A stretch of DNA of 64,000 nt. Source: Saccharibacillus kuerlensis DSM 22868 (GTDB taxonomy: Bacteria > Bacillota > Bacilli > Paenibacillales > Paenibacillaceae). The stretch covers positions 434,001-498,000 of the forward strand of contig NZ_KB899277.1 of the NCBI RefSeq assembly GCF_000378145.1. The letters are read 5' to 3'. The notes under the pieces are model-generated. The model was given only the letters and a program-made list of their open reading frames with translations. It made no database searches and was not told where the DNA came from. Both the position numbers and the translations under genes were made by a program. Of the stretch, positions 47,039 to 57,175 are shown in pieces; the stretch's first letter is position 1, and each line of letters starts with the position of its first letter.

Positions 47039-48484
47039 TTATTGAACACCCTTGTCATATTGCAGGTAGACCACATGAGTTTGCAAATATTCGTTCAGTC
47101 CGTGCTTGCCATCGGCGCCGCCGATTCCGGATTTTCTCCAACCCGCATGGAAGCCCTGCATCGCTTCGAAGTTTTCGCGGTTAATGTACGTCTCTCCGTA
47201 CTTCAGACGCTTGATTACCTTCATAGCCACATTCAAGTTCTGCGTATACAACGATGAAGTCAGACCAAACTCGCTGTCGTTCGCCAGAGTGATCGCTTCA
47301 TCCAGCGTCTTGAACGATACGATCGGAATAACCGGTCCAAAGATTTCTTCCTGAATGATTGCCATATCGTTGCTTGCATCGCCAATAACAGTCGGCTCAT
47401 AGAAGCTGCCTACGCCTTCAACCTTGCTGCCGCCCAGCAGTACCTTCGCCCCCTGCTCTACAGCACGATCGACTTTCGCCTGAACCGAGTCTTGAGCATC
47501 CTTGTTGATCAGCGGTCCCATCTGAATATCGTTTTCTTTTAGCGGGTCTCCGTACTTGACGGCTTTCATAGCTTCGACCAATCGATTGGTGAACTCCTCT
47601 TTGATCTCTTCATGCACATACACGCGCTCCGCGCAGTTGCAGACCTGGCCTGTATTGATAACACGAGAGTCGACGATCGATTTGACCGCCAGATCAAGGT
47701 CGGCATCTTTATGCACAATAGCCGGCGCTTTGCCGCCAAGCTCCAGACTGACTTTGGTAATATTTTGGGCAGCGGCTTCCATAACTTTTTGTCCTGCAGG
47801 CACACTTCCTGTCAGACTGACCATGCCCACCTTCGGATTGCTCGCCAGTTCATTGCCTACTTCGCCGCCGCGTCCGGTCACCAGGTTGAACACACCTTTC
47901 GGCAGACCCACCTTATCTACGATTTTCGCAAAAGCGATCGCGTTATTCGGCGACTCGACGCTCGGCTTGACGACGATCGTATTGCCTGTAATCAGAGCAG
48001 GAGCCATCTTGCGGGCGATCAAGAAGAACGGGAAGTTCCAAGGAAGAATACCCGTTGTCACACCGATTGCTCTTTTGAAAACAAAAATATTCTCATTGTC
48101 GCGGTCGCTCTGAACAATCTCGCCCTCATAACGCCGCGCCCATTCCGCCATATAATCCATATAATCCGCTGTAAAGTTAACCTCCACTGTCGACAATTCC
48201 ATCGTTTTACCGACTTCTTCCGAAATGAGGCGTGCAATCTCTCCGGCCTGTTCACGGATCCCGTCCGCAATCCGGTGCAGATATACGCCGCGCTCCACAG
48301 CCGGAGTCTCTTCCCATGCGTCCTGTGCAGCCTCTGCCGCATCAATCGCCCGTACAACATCCTGCCGGGTTGCTTTCGGCACCTGTGAAACCACCTCGTC
48401 TGTCGACGGATTGGTTACATCCATCCATTCTCCATTTTCCGCATCGGTAAATTGTCCGTCAATGTACATTTGATGTTTTTGCAC
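47039..48484 (-). CDS. aldA: Lactaldehyde/glycolaldehyde dehydrogenase AldA
   Basis: NAD-dependent aldehyde dehydrogenase that oxidises L-lactaldehyde to L-lactate and glycolaldehyde to glycolate. The sequence matches AldA almost segment for segment, including FTADYMDYMAEWARRYEGEI, GVTTGILPWNFPFFLIARKM, the catalytic region ELGGKAPAIV...VINTGQVCNCAERVYV (Cys in QVCNC) and NRENFEAMQGFHAGWRKSGI. I chose a GTG at 48484 with GAGGAGG 8 bases upstream, giving 481 residues (E. coli AldA has 479). The upstream in-frame ATG at 48517 has a weaker site. It is divergent from lutABC; its promoter carries a consensus cre site. With LutABC it forms a lactaldehyde to pyruvate route. Confidence 0.93.
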   Translation of the reverse strand: MQKHQMYIDGQFTDAENGEWMDVTNPSTDEVVSQVPKATRQDVVRAIDAAEAAQDAWEETPAVERGVYLHRIADGIREQAGEIARLISEEVGKTMELSTVEVNFTADYMDYMAEWARRYEGEIVQSDRDNENIFVFKRAIGVTTGILPWNFPFFLIARKMAPALITGNTIVVKPSVESPNNAIAFAKIVDKVGLPKGVFNLVTGRGGEVGNELASNPKVGMVSLTGSVPAGQKVMEAAAQNITKVSLELGGKAPAIVHKDADLDLAVKSIVDSRVINTGQVCNCAERVYVHEEIKEEFTNRLVEAMKAVKYGDPLKENDIQMGPLINKDAQDSVQAKVDRAVEQGAKVLLGGSKVEGVGSFYEPTVIGDASNDMAIIQEEIFGPVIPIVSFKTLDEAITLANDSEFGLTSSLYTQNLNVAMKVIKRLKYGETYINRENFEAMQGFHAGWRKSGIGGADGKHGLNEYLQTHVVYLQYDKGVQ

Positions 48485-48532
48485 CGGCCCTGCCTCCTCG
48501 AAAATGAGTTTAAACATAGTTTCTTCTCTTGC

Positions 48533-48562
48533 ATTGTAAACGTTATCAATTTTTATTGTCAA
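48533..48562 (-). promoter_or_regulatory. Sigma-A promoter of aldA
   Basis: TTGACA (48562-48557) and TACAAT (48538-48533), 18 bases apart on the minus strand. The cre site covers the -10 and part of the spacer. Confidence 0.82.
48535..48548. promoter_or_regulatory. Consensus cre site (CcpA operator) at aldA promoter
   Basis: TGTAAACGTTATCA agrees with TGWAARCGYTWNCW at all positions. Overlap with the -10 predicts strong carbon catabolite repression of aldA by CcpA-HPr(Ser-P). The site is also within 150 bases of lutA. Confidence 0.85.
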
Positions 48563-48595
48563 CATTTTAATGTGTTATTTATGTTGTTTTATAAT
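48562..48595 (+). promoter_or_regulatory. Candidate lutABC promoter and palindrome
   Basis: TATAAT at 48590-48595 has a weak -35 (TTAATG, 17-base spacing). A palindrome ACATTTTAATGT at 48562-48573 covers that -35 and could be an operator, for example of a GntR-type LutR. No lutR gene is in the window. Confidence 0.4.
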
Positions 48596-48678
48596 GATTT
48601 TTAATTTGTTTTTCTGCTTTTATGGTTTTCAAGTTGAATAGAGGGGAGTACAATGGAGAAGAAACGGAGGGATGATGA

Positions 48679-49443
48679 ATGAAAGTCAGCATCTTCTCGA
48701 CCTGCCTGGTCGACCTCATGTTCCCTGATGTCGGCAAAGCAATGGTCGAAGTACTCGAACGGCTCGGCTGCGAAACAGATTTTCCCGCTTCTCAAGTATG
48801 CTGCGGGCAGCCGACTTACAATAGCGGTTATTTGGAAGAATCAAAACAAGCCATGATCAATATGATGCGTGCTTTTGAACACTCTGATTATGTTGTGGGA
48901 CCTTCGGGTTCCTGCATCGCGATGTTCCACGAGTATCCTCACATCTTCAAGGGCGATCCGCAGTGGGAAATGAAAGCGATTGCTCTAAAAGAGAAATCGT
49001 ATGAATTTACTCAGTTTATTGTCCGCGTGCTTGGAGTTAGCGATGTGGGCGCCCGGCTTGAAGGCAGTGCGACTTACCATCGCTCCTGTCATATGAGCAG
49101 GCTGCTCGGAGAAACCGAAACGCCTTTTTTGCTGCTCGAAAATGTCGACGGATTGCAGCTGGAGCCCCTTAAAAATTCCGATAACTGCTGCGGATTTGGC
49201 GGAACCTTCTCGGTTAAAATGCCGGAGATCTCCGAGCAGATGGTTGACGAGAAAAGCGCCTGCATTGCCGAAACGGGAGCCGAGTATCTCATCAGCGCGG
49301 ACATGGGCTGTCTGATGAACATTGGCGGACGTATGTCGCGCACAGGAAAACCGATCAAAATCATGCATATTGCAGAAGTTCTTAATCATGCTTCGCCTGC
49401 GAATATCCGGCCTTCTGCCGCCAAAGGAGGAGCTTTCCTATGA
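48679..49443 (+). CDS. lutA: Lactate utilization protein A (Fe-S oxidoreductase)
   Basis: Component of the LutABC complex that oxidises L-lactate to pyruvate in Bacillales. Two CCG-type cysteine motifs are clear: [12 protein letters not shown] near residue 41 and [19 protein letters not shown] near 175, with [10 protein letters not shown] between. CCG domains bind Fe-S centres or the electron acceptor. The 254-residue length is close to the family norm. GGAGGGATGATGA precedes the ATG. Its stop overlaps lutB by 4 bases. Confidence 0.95.
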   Translation: MKVSIFSTCLVDLMFPDVGKAMVEVLERLGCETDFPASQVCCGQPTYNSGYLEESKQAMINMMRAFEHSDYVVGPSGSCIAMFHEYPHIFKGDPQWEMKAIALKEKSYEFTQFIVRVLGVSDVGARLEGSATYHRSCHMSRLLGETETPFLLLENVDGLQLEPLKNSDNCCGFGGTFSVKMPEISEQMVDEKSACIAETGAEYLISADMGCLMNIGGRMSRTGKPIKIMHIAEVLNHASPANIRPSAAKGGAFL

Positions 49444-50876
49444 GTATGCAAACCGACAAACGGGATTTCGATACACGTACGGCTGACGGAATCGGCGACG
49501 CCTTCATGCGTGGTGCCGTCGGTTCTGCGCAGGACAGTCTAAAGACACGTCGTTTGACCGCTGCCACATCACTGGGCGATTGGGAACGCTGGCGTGAGCT
49601 GGGACAGCAGATCCGGCAGCATACGCTGGAGAACTTGGACTATTATTTGGAACAGATGGCGGATAACGTCGAGCGCCGCGGCGGCCACGTTTATTTTGCC
49701 CGAACTAAAGAAGAAGCGAGCGGCTATATCCGGGATGTCGTCCAAAGCAAACAGGCAACGAAAGTTGTGAAGTCGAAGTCGATGGTTACGGAAGAAATCG
49801 AGATGAACCAGGTATTGATGAAAGCCGGGTGCGAGGTCATTGAAAGCGATCTGGGTGAGTATATTTTACAGGAAGACGATTGGGATCCGCCTTCGCATAT
49901 CGTCGCCCCCGCCCTGCACAAAAACCGGGAGCAGATTCGCGATGTGTTCGCTTCCAAACTCAGTTATAAAGGAGACGAAACGCCGGAACACTTGGCCGGC
50001 TTTGCACGTAAAGTGCTGCGCGAGAAGTTTCTTGAAGCCGAAATTGGCATTACCGGATGCAACTTTGCTGTCGCGAATATGGGGGCAATCAACCTCGTTA
50101 CTAACGAAGGCAACGGCGACTTGACTGCTGCTCTTCCAAAGACTCACATTGCCGTAATGGGCATGGAACGGATCGTGCCGACGCTTGAAGAAATGGAAGT
50201 TCTGGATAACCTGCTCTGCCGAAGCGCAGTCGGACAGAAGCTGACCAGCTACATTACCGTTATGGGTCCACGGGAAGAGGGAGAATCCGACGGGCCCGAA
50301 GAATTCCATCTGGTTATCGTAGATAATGGCCGTTCGGAAATTCTGGCAGGCGAATTCTGGGAAGCGCTTCAATGTATTCGATGCGGTGCCTGCTTGAATG
50401 TCTGTCCGGTGTATCGCCACATTGGTGGACATGCTTACGGCTCAATCTATCCGGGACCTATTGGAGCCGTTATCACTCCTCTTCTCGGCGGATATGACGA
50501 ATACAAAGAGCTTCCGTATGCTTCCAGTCTTTGCGGTGCCTGCACCGATGTCTGTCCGGTTAAAATTCCGCTGCATGAACAGCTGATTCTTCATCGGCAG
50601 AATATTGTCTCTCAGGGACGGACCGGTGCGATCGACCGGGCGCAGATGAAAGCGGCCGGCAAGCTGCTGTCGTCGCCGCGCATGTTCCGCAGTACGCTGC
50701 GGCTGGCAAACCCGATGACCAAGTTCATGAGCAAACATGGACGGGTTGTACGCGGTCCCGCTCCTCTATCGGGCTGGATCGGTGTGCGGGACATGCCTCA
50801 GCCCGTTAAAGAACGGGACGGCTTCCGCACATGGTATGAGAATCGGACCAAAAAAGAAGGAGGTCGGCTTCCATGA
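49440..50876 (+). CDS. lutB: Lactate utilization protein B
   Basis: Fe-S subunit of LutABC. The N-terminal LUD domain (residues ~60-290) contains [17 protein letters not shown] and the [22 protein letters not shown] segment. Two cysteine clusters, [19 protein letters not shown] and [17 protein letters not shown], bind [4Fe-4S] centres. The 478-residue length is normal. It overlaps lutA and lutC by 4 bases each, so the three are translationally coupled. Confidence 0.95.
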   Translation: MSMQTDKRDFDTRTADGIGDAFMRGAVGSAQDSLKTRRLTAATSLGDWERWRELGQQIRQHTLENLDYYLEQMADNVERRGGHVYFARTKEEASGYIRDVVQSKQATKVVKSKSMVTEEIEMNQVLMKAGCEVIESDLGEYILQEDDWDPPSHIVAPALHKNREQIRDVFASKLSYKGDETPEHLAGFARKVLREKFLEAEIGITGCNFAVANMGAINLVTNEGNGDLTAALPKTHIAVMGMERIVPTLEEMEVLDNLLCRSAVGQKLTSYITVMGPREEGESDGPEEFHLVIVDNGRSEILAGEFWEALQCIRCGACLNVCPVYRHIGGHAYGSIYPGPIGAVITPLLGGYDEYKELPYASSLCGACTDVCPVKIPLHEQLILHRQNIVSQGRTGAIDRAQMKAAGKLLSSPRMFRSTLRLANPMTKFMSKHGRVVRGPAPLSGWIGVRDMPQPVKERDGFRTWYENRTKKEGGRLP

Positions 50877-51583
50877 ATCCCCGTACTTTCCATGAAGGAA
50901 GTTCTACCGACACTGAAAAACGCGAGTCGTTCTTAAACCGGGTGGCGGAAAGCCTTAAGCGTCCTCGCAGAACCGAACCTGTTCGCCGTCCCGATTGGAA
51001 GCATACGGTACACCTGGATACACTGGCCGACCGGACACCGGAGCAGTTGGTCGAAATCCTTAAAGAACAATGCTTTTTTATTCATACGCAGGTGATTGAA
51101 TCGACACCTGCGCTGCTTCAGTCCACGCTGGACGACCTGATCGACGGATACGGCGGCGGTCCGCTTATCCGTTCCGGCGACCCCCGGTTCACTGAATACG
51201 GACTCTCCTTCTCCGGCGACTTCGTATGGTCGGAACAGGCCGGACGCCAGGAAAATATTCGGCGTGCCGAGGCCGCAAATATTGCGCTCGTTTTCGCCGA
51301 TTATACATTGGCCGAATCCGGTACGGTTGTACTGCTGAGCCGTCCTGATCAAGGGCGGGCGCTGCATTTTCTGCCGGCGCATTATATTGCCGTAATTGAG
51401 CGCAAAAGCATCGTACCGCGTTCGACGCAGGCTATGACCGATCTCAATCGCCGTATTGAATCCGGTGAAGACATCGGCTCCTGCATCAATATGATCTCCG
51501 GACCGTCGAACTCGGCCGATATTGAAATGCAGCTTGTTGTCGGCGTACATGGCCCGCTGCGTGCCACGTATGTGCTAATCTAG
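50873..51583 (+). CDS. lutC: Lactate utilization protein C
   Basis: LUD-domain third component of LutABC. The 236-residue protein has the conserved stretch [41 protein letters not shown] and the C-terminal [20 protein letters not shown] typical of LutC/YvbY. AAGGAGG is within the end of lutB. It closes the operon, followed by a terminator. Confidence 0.95.
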   Translation: MNPRTFHEGSSTDTEKRESFLNRVAESLKRPRRTEPVRRPDWKHTVHLDTLADRTPEQLVEILKEQCFFIHTQVIESTPALLQSTLDDLIDGYGGGPLIRSGDPRFTEYGLSFSGDFVWSEQAGRQENIRRAEAANIALVFADYTLAESGTVVLLSRPDQGRALHFLPAHYIAVIERKSIVPRSTQAMTDLNRRIESGEDIGSCINMISGPSNSADIEMQLVVGVHGPLRATYVLI

Positions 51584-51623
51584 TCTTTCGTCACTCTGTC
51601 CGTTCCTGTAAACGATTGCGCAC

Positions 51624-51662
51624 AAAAAGCCGGAATGCGTGTTCCTCGCATTCCGGCTTTTT
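51624..51662. terminator. Bidirectional terminator (lutC / ispH)
   Basis: Perfect hairpin AAAAAGCCGGAATGCG / CGCATTCCGGCTTTTT with a 7-base loop, between convergent lutC and ispH. Confidence 0.95.
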
Positions 51663-51737
51663 ATGCTGTCTGCTAAAGCGTTCAAAAACTTCAGATTTTG
51701 CTTTTGCTCTGCGTTCACTCTGCCTTTACTCTACTTT

Positions 51738-52697
51738 TTACTCCGCTTTGGCTTTCGTCTTCTGCCGTACAGGCGGCAGCAGCTTCTTCATATCAATAGT
51801 ACGTTTGATCTCCCATGTGGAAGGATCGCTTTCTTCGAACTGTTCCAGATATTGAATAACTTCTTTCGTAATCGGAGTCGGTGTCGAAGCTCCGGCGGTA
51901 ACCGCTACCTTCTGAATGCCCATTAACCATTCCTGTTTGATCTCACTGACATCCGATACCCGGTAAGCGGTCGTTCCCGCGATCTCTTCCGACACCTGTG
52001 CCAGACGATTGGAATTGTTGCTGCGAGGGTCACCGACCACGATAACCAGATCGGCTTGGCCGGCCTGCTCGGCAACGGCCTCCTGGCGCACTTGGGTTGC
52101 AAGGCAAATTTCATTATGCACTTCGGCACCCGGATAGCGTTCCAGCAATTTTTTCATGATTACTTTGATATCCCACTGGCTCATCGTTGTCTGGTTCGTA
52201 ATAATGATTTTGCCTGACGGTATATTAAGCTGCTCGATCTCTTCTTCTTTTTCAATCAAATGAACATGATCCGGAGCGACTCCGATGGCGCCTTCCGGTT
52301 CGGGATGATTTTTCTTACCGATATAAATAACCGTGTAACCGTCCTCGGTCTTCTCACGAATCAGATCATGTGTCTTCGTTACATCCGGACATGTCGCATC
52401 GACGGTCGTCAGTCCCCGTTCACGCGCACGTTTACGCACTTCCGGCGATACGCCGTGTGCGGTGAAAATAACCGTACCCTTGTCCACCTGCTCCAAAATT
52501 TCGAGACGGTTCGGTCCGTCGAGCGTTACGATCCCTTCATCCTCGAACGATTGGGTAACGTGTGCATTATGCACAATCATCCCCAGTATATAAATAGGCC
52601 GGGGCAGATCGAGGTTTTTGGCCGCTTGTCTTGCGAGCACCATCGCATCGACTACGCCGTAACAGTAGCCGCGCGGGGCGATACGTAGAACTTCCAT
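51738..52697 (-). CDS. ispH: 4-hydroxy-3-methylbut-2-enyl diphosphate reductase
   Basis: Last enzyme of the MEP isoprenoid pathway, a [4Fe-4S] reductase making IPP and DMAPP. The three cluster cysteines lie in [11 protein letters not shown] (Cys12), [12 protein letters not shown] and [14 protein letters not shown]. The catalytic Glu/Thr region and [17 protein letters not shown] are also present. The C-terminus has a short Lys/Ala-rich extension ([12 protein letters not shown]). The 319-residue length is typical of Bacillales. It is monocistronic here. Confidence 0.96.
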   Translation of the reverse strand: MEVLRIAPRGYCYGVVDAMVLARQAAKNLDLPRPIYILGMIVHNAHVTQSFEDEGIVTLDGPNRLEILEQVDKGTVIFTAHGVSPEVRKRARERGLTTVDATCPDVTKTHDLIREKTEDGYTVIYIGKKNHPEPEGAIGVAPDHVHLIEKEEEIEQLNIPSGKIIITNQTTMSQWDIKVIMKKLLERYPGAEVHNEICLATQVRQEAVAEQAGQADLVIVVGDPRSNNSNRLAQVSEEIAGTTAYRVSDVSEIKQEWLMGIQKVAVTAGASTPTPITKEVIQYLEQFEESDPSTWEIKRTIDMKKLLPPVRQKTKAKAE

Positions 52698-52809
52698 CTA
52701 TCAGCACCTGCTTTCGGATTTCTTGTCTTAAGCGCAGTTCGCGCATACCCCGATTATACCGTATTGGACGCCTTGAAGAAAGGAGGCCAATGGAGCGGTA
52801 TGTTCAGCG

Positions 52810-54345
52810 CTATTTCTGCTCTCCCAATTTTCCTTCTTCGTTCTCGTCCTGCGATTGGATATCGATAATTTCTTCCGCAGCTGCAGCCGAATTGATTTCG
52901 GGAAACAGCGCCGGCAACCAGATAATAAAGGTCGTCCCTTCTCCCTTGACTGTGACAACCTCGACCGAACCTTGATGTTCGTCAATAATCCACTTCGCAA
53001 TCGACAGACCCAACCCGGTTCCCGGCGTTTTGCCCCGTGATTCGTCAGCCCGGTAGAAGCGCTCGAAAATATGCGGCACTTCGTCTTTGTCCATACCGAT
53101 TCCCGTATCTTTTACCCGAATGCCAACCTGCTGGCGATACAGAATAATATCAAGTGATACCCGGCCCTCCATTGTGTATTTAAAAGCATTTTCAATAAAG
53201 ATAAACAGCATCTGCTGCAAATAATCTTTGCTTCCTACAACGGCAATACCGTCGAGTGCAGTCAGATCGCCCGGAACCCATTCCGCCCGATGCGGCAGAA
53301 ACTGTGCGCGGCGGACCACTTCTTCCACCAGCGGGCCCAGCTGCAGCAGCTCTTTCTGAATGGTCTGGCCGGCATCTGCGCGAGCAAGCGACAGCATATC
53401 ACTGATTAGTCGGCTCATTCGTTCCGACTCGCCGGCAATATCGCCGATCGCCTCGACCGACATCTCCCGCAGATCTTCTTCACTGAGCCCCGAAGGCATG
53501 GTCTCCATTGTCCATATCTTTTTGAGCAGATCGGTGTTGCCCCGTATTGTCGTCAATGGCGTACGAAGCTCGTGCGAGGCATCCGACACGAAGCGCCGCT
53601 GTGCACGATACGATTCTTCCAAATCTTTATAGAACATTTCCGTTCGCGCCATCATTCGGTTAACCGTACTGATCAATTGACCGACCTCATCCTGCGGACC
53701 TGTATAATCGATACGCACACTGAGATCGCTGCTCGTCTGCACCGCATTGGCCGCCTCGATGACTTTTCCGATCGGCGCCATCGATTTACGGGCAAGAAAC
53801 ATTCCCAGCGTCGAGGCGAAGATCAGTGTCGAAATCGAGCCGAGCACCAGAATAAAGCGCAGATCGGAGAGCATGTTTTCCGCTTCTTCGGTACTGGCTG
53901 CAATTTGAAGGAGTACGGGCGATCCCGTAGCTTTGGTTCGGAGCATCTGTTGATACATCAAATACGGTCGACCGTCGGAACGGATACGGCTGAACTCCTG
54001 TTTGACGTTATTGAACGGAGGAATGTCGAACTTCAAAGTGCTGCTGCCGTATGTCATATTATTCGACTGCTGCAGAACCCCTTTATCATAATAATAAATT
54101 TGTACATACAGCCGGCTGTCGATCGTTTTCAAAATGTTATCAATGCTGATATCGGAAGTGACCATCCCAATATTGTCTTCGACAATACTCTGCCGAATCT
54201 GCTCCCGAATCCGGCTCTGCCAAGTGTCATAAGTGTTTTCATACGTGTTGTAATAGACAAAAGTATAGATAACCGCGCTGAACATTAACAAAGTTAGCGC
54301 GAGGATGCCCGAATACCAGGCAGTAAGACGTAAACGTATGGACAT
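52810..54345 (-). CDS. Membrane sensor histidine kinase (HAMP, HisKA)
   Basis: Two-component sensor with two transmembrane helices (LTAWYSGILALTLLMFSAVIYTFVYY near residues 8-33; FILVLGSISTLIFASTLGMFLA near 170) and an extracytoplasmic domain of about 130 residues between them. A HAMP linker, the HisKA box FVSDASHELRTPLTTIRGNTDLL, and an ATPase with N box IENAFKYTMEGR, G1 KDTGIGMDK and G2 GTGLGLSIAKWIIDEH follow. It is encoded 19 bases after its response regulator. The ligand is unknown; the adjacent htrA suggests envelope or secretion stress. Confidence 0.93.
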   Translation of the reverse strand: MSIRLRLTAWYSGILALTLLMFSAVIYTFVYYNTYENTYDTWQSRIREQIRQSIVEDNIGMVTSDISIDNILKTIDSRLYVQIYYYDKGVLQQSNNMTYGSSTLKFDIPPFNNVKQEFSRIRSDGRPYLMYQQMLRTKATGSPVLLQIAASTEEAENMLSDLRFILVLGSISTLIFASTLGMFLARKSMAPIGKVIEAANAVQTSSDLSVRIDYTGPQDEVGQLISTVNRMMARTEMFYKDLEESYRAQRRFVSDASHELRTPLTTIRGNTDLLKKIWTMETMPSGLSEEDLREMSVEAIGDIAGESERMSRLISDMLSLARADAGQTIQKELLQLGPLVEEVVRRAQFLPHRAEWVPGDLTALDGIAVVGSKDYLQQMLFIFIENAFKYTMEGRVSLDIILYRQQVGIRVKDTGIGMDKDEVPHIFERFYRADESRGKTPGTGLGLSIAKWIIDEHQGSVEVVTVKGEGTTFIIWLPALFPEINSAAAAEEIIDIQSQDENEEGKLGEQK

Positions 54346-54364
54346 GTGAGAGGGCTGCCCCCTT

Positions 54365-55057
54365 TTAGGAATCGCTTCTTAAGATGTAGCCGGCGCCGCG
54401 TATCGTCTGAATCAAACGTTTCCCGCCGTATTCCTCGGTCTTCTGCCGCAGCATCGCGACGTAGACTTCCAATACGTTCGATTCGCCGCTGTAGTCATAA
54501 CCCCAAATTTTATCCATAATCAGATCGCGGGACAACACCCGTCTCGGATTGAGCATAAAGAGATGCAGCAGCTCGAACTCCTTGGCCGTCAGTTCGATGC
54601 GCTGTCCCTCCCTCGTGACCTCGCGTGAATCTACATTCATAACCAGATCATCGAAGCTAAGCCGCTCTCCGTCGTCATCACGTACGGTGTCCGTCTTGCG
54701 ACGCAGCAGTGCACGCACTCGGGCCAGCAATTCTTCTAATGCAAAAGGCTTGACCAAGTAATCGTCTGCGCCCAAATCCAGTCCTTTGACCCGATTTTCC
54801 AGTTCGTCCTTGGCGGTAAGCATCAGCACCGGAACTCCGCTGCCTGCTTCACGCAGTCTGCGTACCACTTCGAAACCATCCACTTCAGGCATCATAACGT
54901 CCAGGACAAGCAGATCGGGATCGGTGGTCCGCATCAATCTCAGTCCTTCCGCTCCGTTGGGCGCCGTATGTACCTCGTAGCCTTCGAAAGCCAAGCCCCT
55001 GCGCAGCATAGAAATGATTTTTTCGTCATCGTCCACTACCAAAATATTGGATCGCAT
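54365..55057 (-). CDS. OmpR/PhoB-family response regulator
   Basis: Receiver domain (NILVVDDDEKIISMLRRGLAFEGYEV; phospho-acceptor Asp in LLVLDVMMPEVDG; conserved Lys in DDYLVKPFALEELLARVRALLRR) followed by a winged-helix DNA-binding domain (ELTAKEFELLHLFMLNPRRVLSRDLIMDKIWGYDY...VLEVYVAMLRQKTEEYGGKRLIQTIRGAGYIL). The ATG at 55057 has GAGGAAG upstream; in-frame extension to 55306 has no site. Pairs with the kinase downstream. Similar to YkoG/MprA types by eye. Confidence 0.94.
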   Translation of the reverse strand: MRSNILVVDDDEKIISMLRRGLAFEGYEVHTAPNGAEGLRLMRTTDPDLLVLDVMMPEVDGFEVVRRLREAGSGVPVLMLTAKDELENRVKGLDLGADDYLVKPFALEELLARVRALLRRKTDTVRDDDGERLSFDDLVMNVDSREVTREGQRIELTAKEFELLHLFMLNPRRVLSRDLIMDKIWGYDYSGESNVLEVYVAMLRQKTEEYGGKRLIQTIRGAGYILRSDS

Positions 55058-55147
55058 ATCTTCCTCGTTCCCCTCTACGTTCTTTTTTCTTATTGTAACA
55101 ACGTTTGTTCGCCTTCGCATCCCGTTTCGTTCAAAAGACAGAAAAGA

Positions 55148-55182
55148 GCAAAAAGCAAAGACGGGAAGGAATGACCCTCCCG
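55148..55182 (-). terminator. Terminator of htrA
   Basis: Stem CGGGAGGG / CCTTCCCG (one G-T pair) with TCATT loop, followed on the minus strand by TCTTTGCTTTTTGC. Confidence 0.72.
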
Positions 55183-55220
55183 CCTGTGGCATGTTTTTCG
55201 CCTTTCCCCGGCAGCGGGAA

Positions 55221-56876
55221 TTATTGACCGCCGAACGGGTTGATGAATCCGTTATTGTTCTGGCTGTTATTGTTCTGCTTGGCCGCATCCGAATTCTCAT
55301 ACTCATTCCGATCGCCGATCGTCACTTTAAGGTCTACTTTTTGATTGTTGCGCACAACGTTCAGCGTAATGGTATCGCCGACTTTGAATGCCTGAATCGC
55401 TTCAATCAACTCTTGACTTGATGCATAAGGTGTACCGTTAATTCCTGTAATGATATCGTAGCTGCGCAGATCGGCTTTATAAGCAGGAGATCCGTACAGC
55501 ACATTGCTGACAAGAGAGCCTTCCTTCGTGTCGACTCCCATCTGCTGTGCAATGCTGTCCGACATTGTCGTCAAGCTGGCTCCGATAAACGGAACGGCTT
55601 CCTTCGGAATTTCTTCGTTATTTTTCAGCTGTTCCACTACATTCTTGATCGTATTCGAGGAGATCGCGAAACCGATTCCCTGTGCTTCCGTGCTGACAGC
55701 CGTATTCATACCGATGACTTCGCCGTTCAGATTCAGCAGCGGGCCACCGGAGTTGCCGGGATTGATGGAAGCGTCGGTCTGAAGCAGATGCTTATATTCG
55801 GTCGCTTGACCCGTTGTTTGATCGGCGATCGAAATTTCGCGTTCCTTGGCACTGAGGACACCAGTCGTTACCGTATGCTCAAAGCCTTCCGGATTCCCAA
55901 TAGCAACGACCCAGTTTCCGATCGCCATATTATCAGAGTCTCCAAGCGAAATATAAGGGAAGTCGCTGCCGTCGGTGCTTTTGATTTTCAGAACCGCCAG
56001 GTCAAGGTCGGCGCTATGACCGAGCAGTTCCGCTTCATAAGGCTTGGTCGTACCGTCCATCGTAACCTGGATGACGTCTCCGCCTTCGACAACGTGATTG
56101 TTGGTCAGAATATAACCTTCTTTGTCAAAAATAAATCCTGTTCCCAGTCCAAGCGGCGTCAACTGATCCGAAGAAGAGCCCGAGCCGCTATTCCCTTCAT
56201 TCTCGCTATCTCCTTGCGAACCGCCATAGAAGTACTGGAAGAACGGATCATTATAAGTCGAATTGCCTCGGCTGCTGGATGAGCTGCCTTTGGAGAGTGT
56301 TTCGATCTTCACAACTGACGGGCTGGCTTGGTTTACCACTTCCGCGATATCTTTGGACGAGTCTATCGTATAGGCTGCCGTGGAGACTCCGCCCGTGTTC
56401 CCTGAATTGTTGGATGGGGCGGCCGGCTGCACAGCAGATGCCTCGTCGCTCGATAACCACCCGGCATGTCCGGCTGTGAATACCGAACCTGTAATCACAA
56501 TTGCACCAAGTGCACCGGCTGCAAATGAAGTCAGCGCATGTTTGAACGAAGATTTCGGCTTCTGGTTATAATTCCAATTGCCGCCGCTTTGGCTGTTCGA
56601 AGCAGATCCTCCGAGGCCGCTCGACGAAGTGGACGAATCATAACCGCGTACAGCGATTGGAGACGTAACTTCAACATCTTGTACTTTTTCGGCTTCCGGA
56701 TCGGATGCACCAACCGACTGGAAAGGCCCGTATGAGTAATAATAGGATGAGCTGTCTGGGCGATTGCCCGTCTGCTCGGAGGAAGCTCCGTCTCGGTGCT
56801 CGCTGCGATCATGGGTACCCTTGTTATCTGCTGCATTGTTTTCGTCGAAACCATTTCCGTATTTCTTTTCATCCAT
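55221..56876 (-). CDS. htrA: HtrA/DegP-type membrane-anchored serine protease
   Basis: Quality-control protease for misfolded extracytoplasmic proteins. A long polar, Ser/Asn/Gly-rich cytosolic N-terminus (about 110 residues) precedes a single membrane helix (FAAGALGAIVITGSVFTAGHAGW), a Ser/Gly linker, and a trypsin-like domain with His in LTNNHVVEGG, Asp in SADLDLAVLKI and Ser in INPGNSGGPLLNL. One PDZ domain (YGSPAYKADLRSYDIITGINGTPYASSQELIEAIQAF) and an Asn-rich tail follow. The ATG at 56876 has GAGGAGG 9 bases upstream, giving 551 residues. It is next to a two-component pair and to liaFSR; regulation by either is plausible. Confidence 0.95.
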   Translation of the reverse strand: MDEKKYGNGFDENNAADNKGTHDRSEHRDGASSEQTGNRPDSSSYYYSYGPFQSVGASDPEAEKVQDVEVTSPIAVRGYDSSTSSSGLGGSASNSQSGGNWNYNQKPKSSFKHALTSFAAGALGAIVITGSVFTAGHAGWLSSDEASAVQPAAPSNNSGNTGGVSTAAYTIDSSKDIAEVVNQASPSVVKIETLSKGSSSSSRGNSTYNDPFFQYFYGGSQGDSENEGNSGSGSSSDQLTPLGLGTGFIFDKEGYILTNNHVVEGGDVIQVTMDGTTKPYEAELLGHSADLDLAVLKIKSTDGSDFPYISLGDSDNMAIGNWVVAIGNPEGFEHTVTTGVLSAKEREISIADQTTGQATEYKHLLQTDASINPGNSGGPLLNLNGEVIGMNTAVSTEAQGIGFAISSNTIKNVVEQLKNNEEIPKEAVPFIGASLTTMSDSIAQQMGVDTKEGSLVSNVLYGSPAYKADLRSYDIITGINGTPYASSQELIEAIQAFKVGDTITLNVVRNNQKVDLKVTIGDRNEYENSDAAKQNNNSQNNNGFINPFGGQ

Positions 56877-57111
56877 CTCTATTTTCCTCCTCGCTTTCGG
56901 GCTGCGCCCAATAACGTAAATTTGATTTGTACATCCGATTAAGCTGCACTTCCGAACGTTAATCTTTCCGGAATTTATTGGGAAGTGTCGTTTGCTTCTG
57001 TAGTTATTTTCGCGCAGCAACCTTAATTACACATTAAAAGAGGCATAAAGATAGATAAGAAAAAGAAATTTATAGGTTAAAAGATTACCCATGATCTGCT
57101 GCAGACATGCC

Positions 57112-57139
57112 AAAAAGCCTTTTCGCATGGAAAAGGCTT
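57112..57139 (-). terminator. Terminator of liaFSR
   Basis: Perfect stem AAGCCTTTTC / GAAAAGGCTT with CATGC loop, followed by TTTGG on the minus strand; located 40 bases after liaR. Confidence 0.85.
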
Positions 57140-57175
57140 CAAACGCCAATCTTACTTATGAACTTATGTAAGAGA

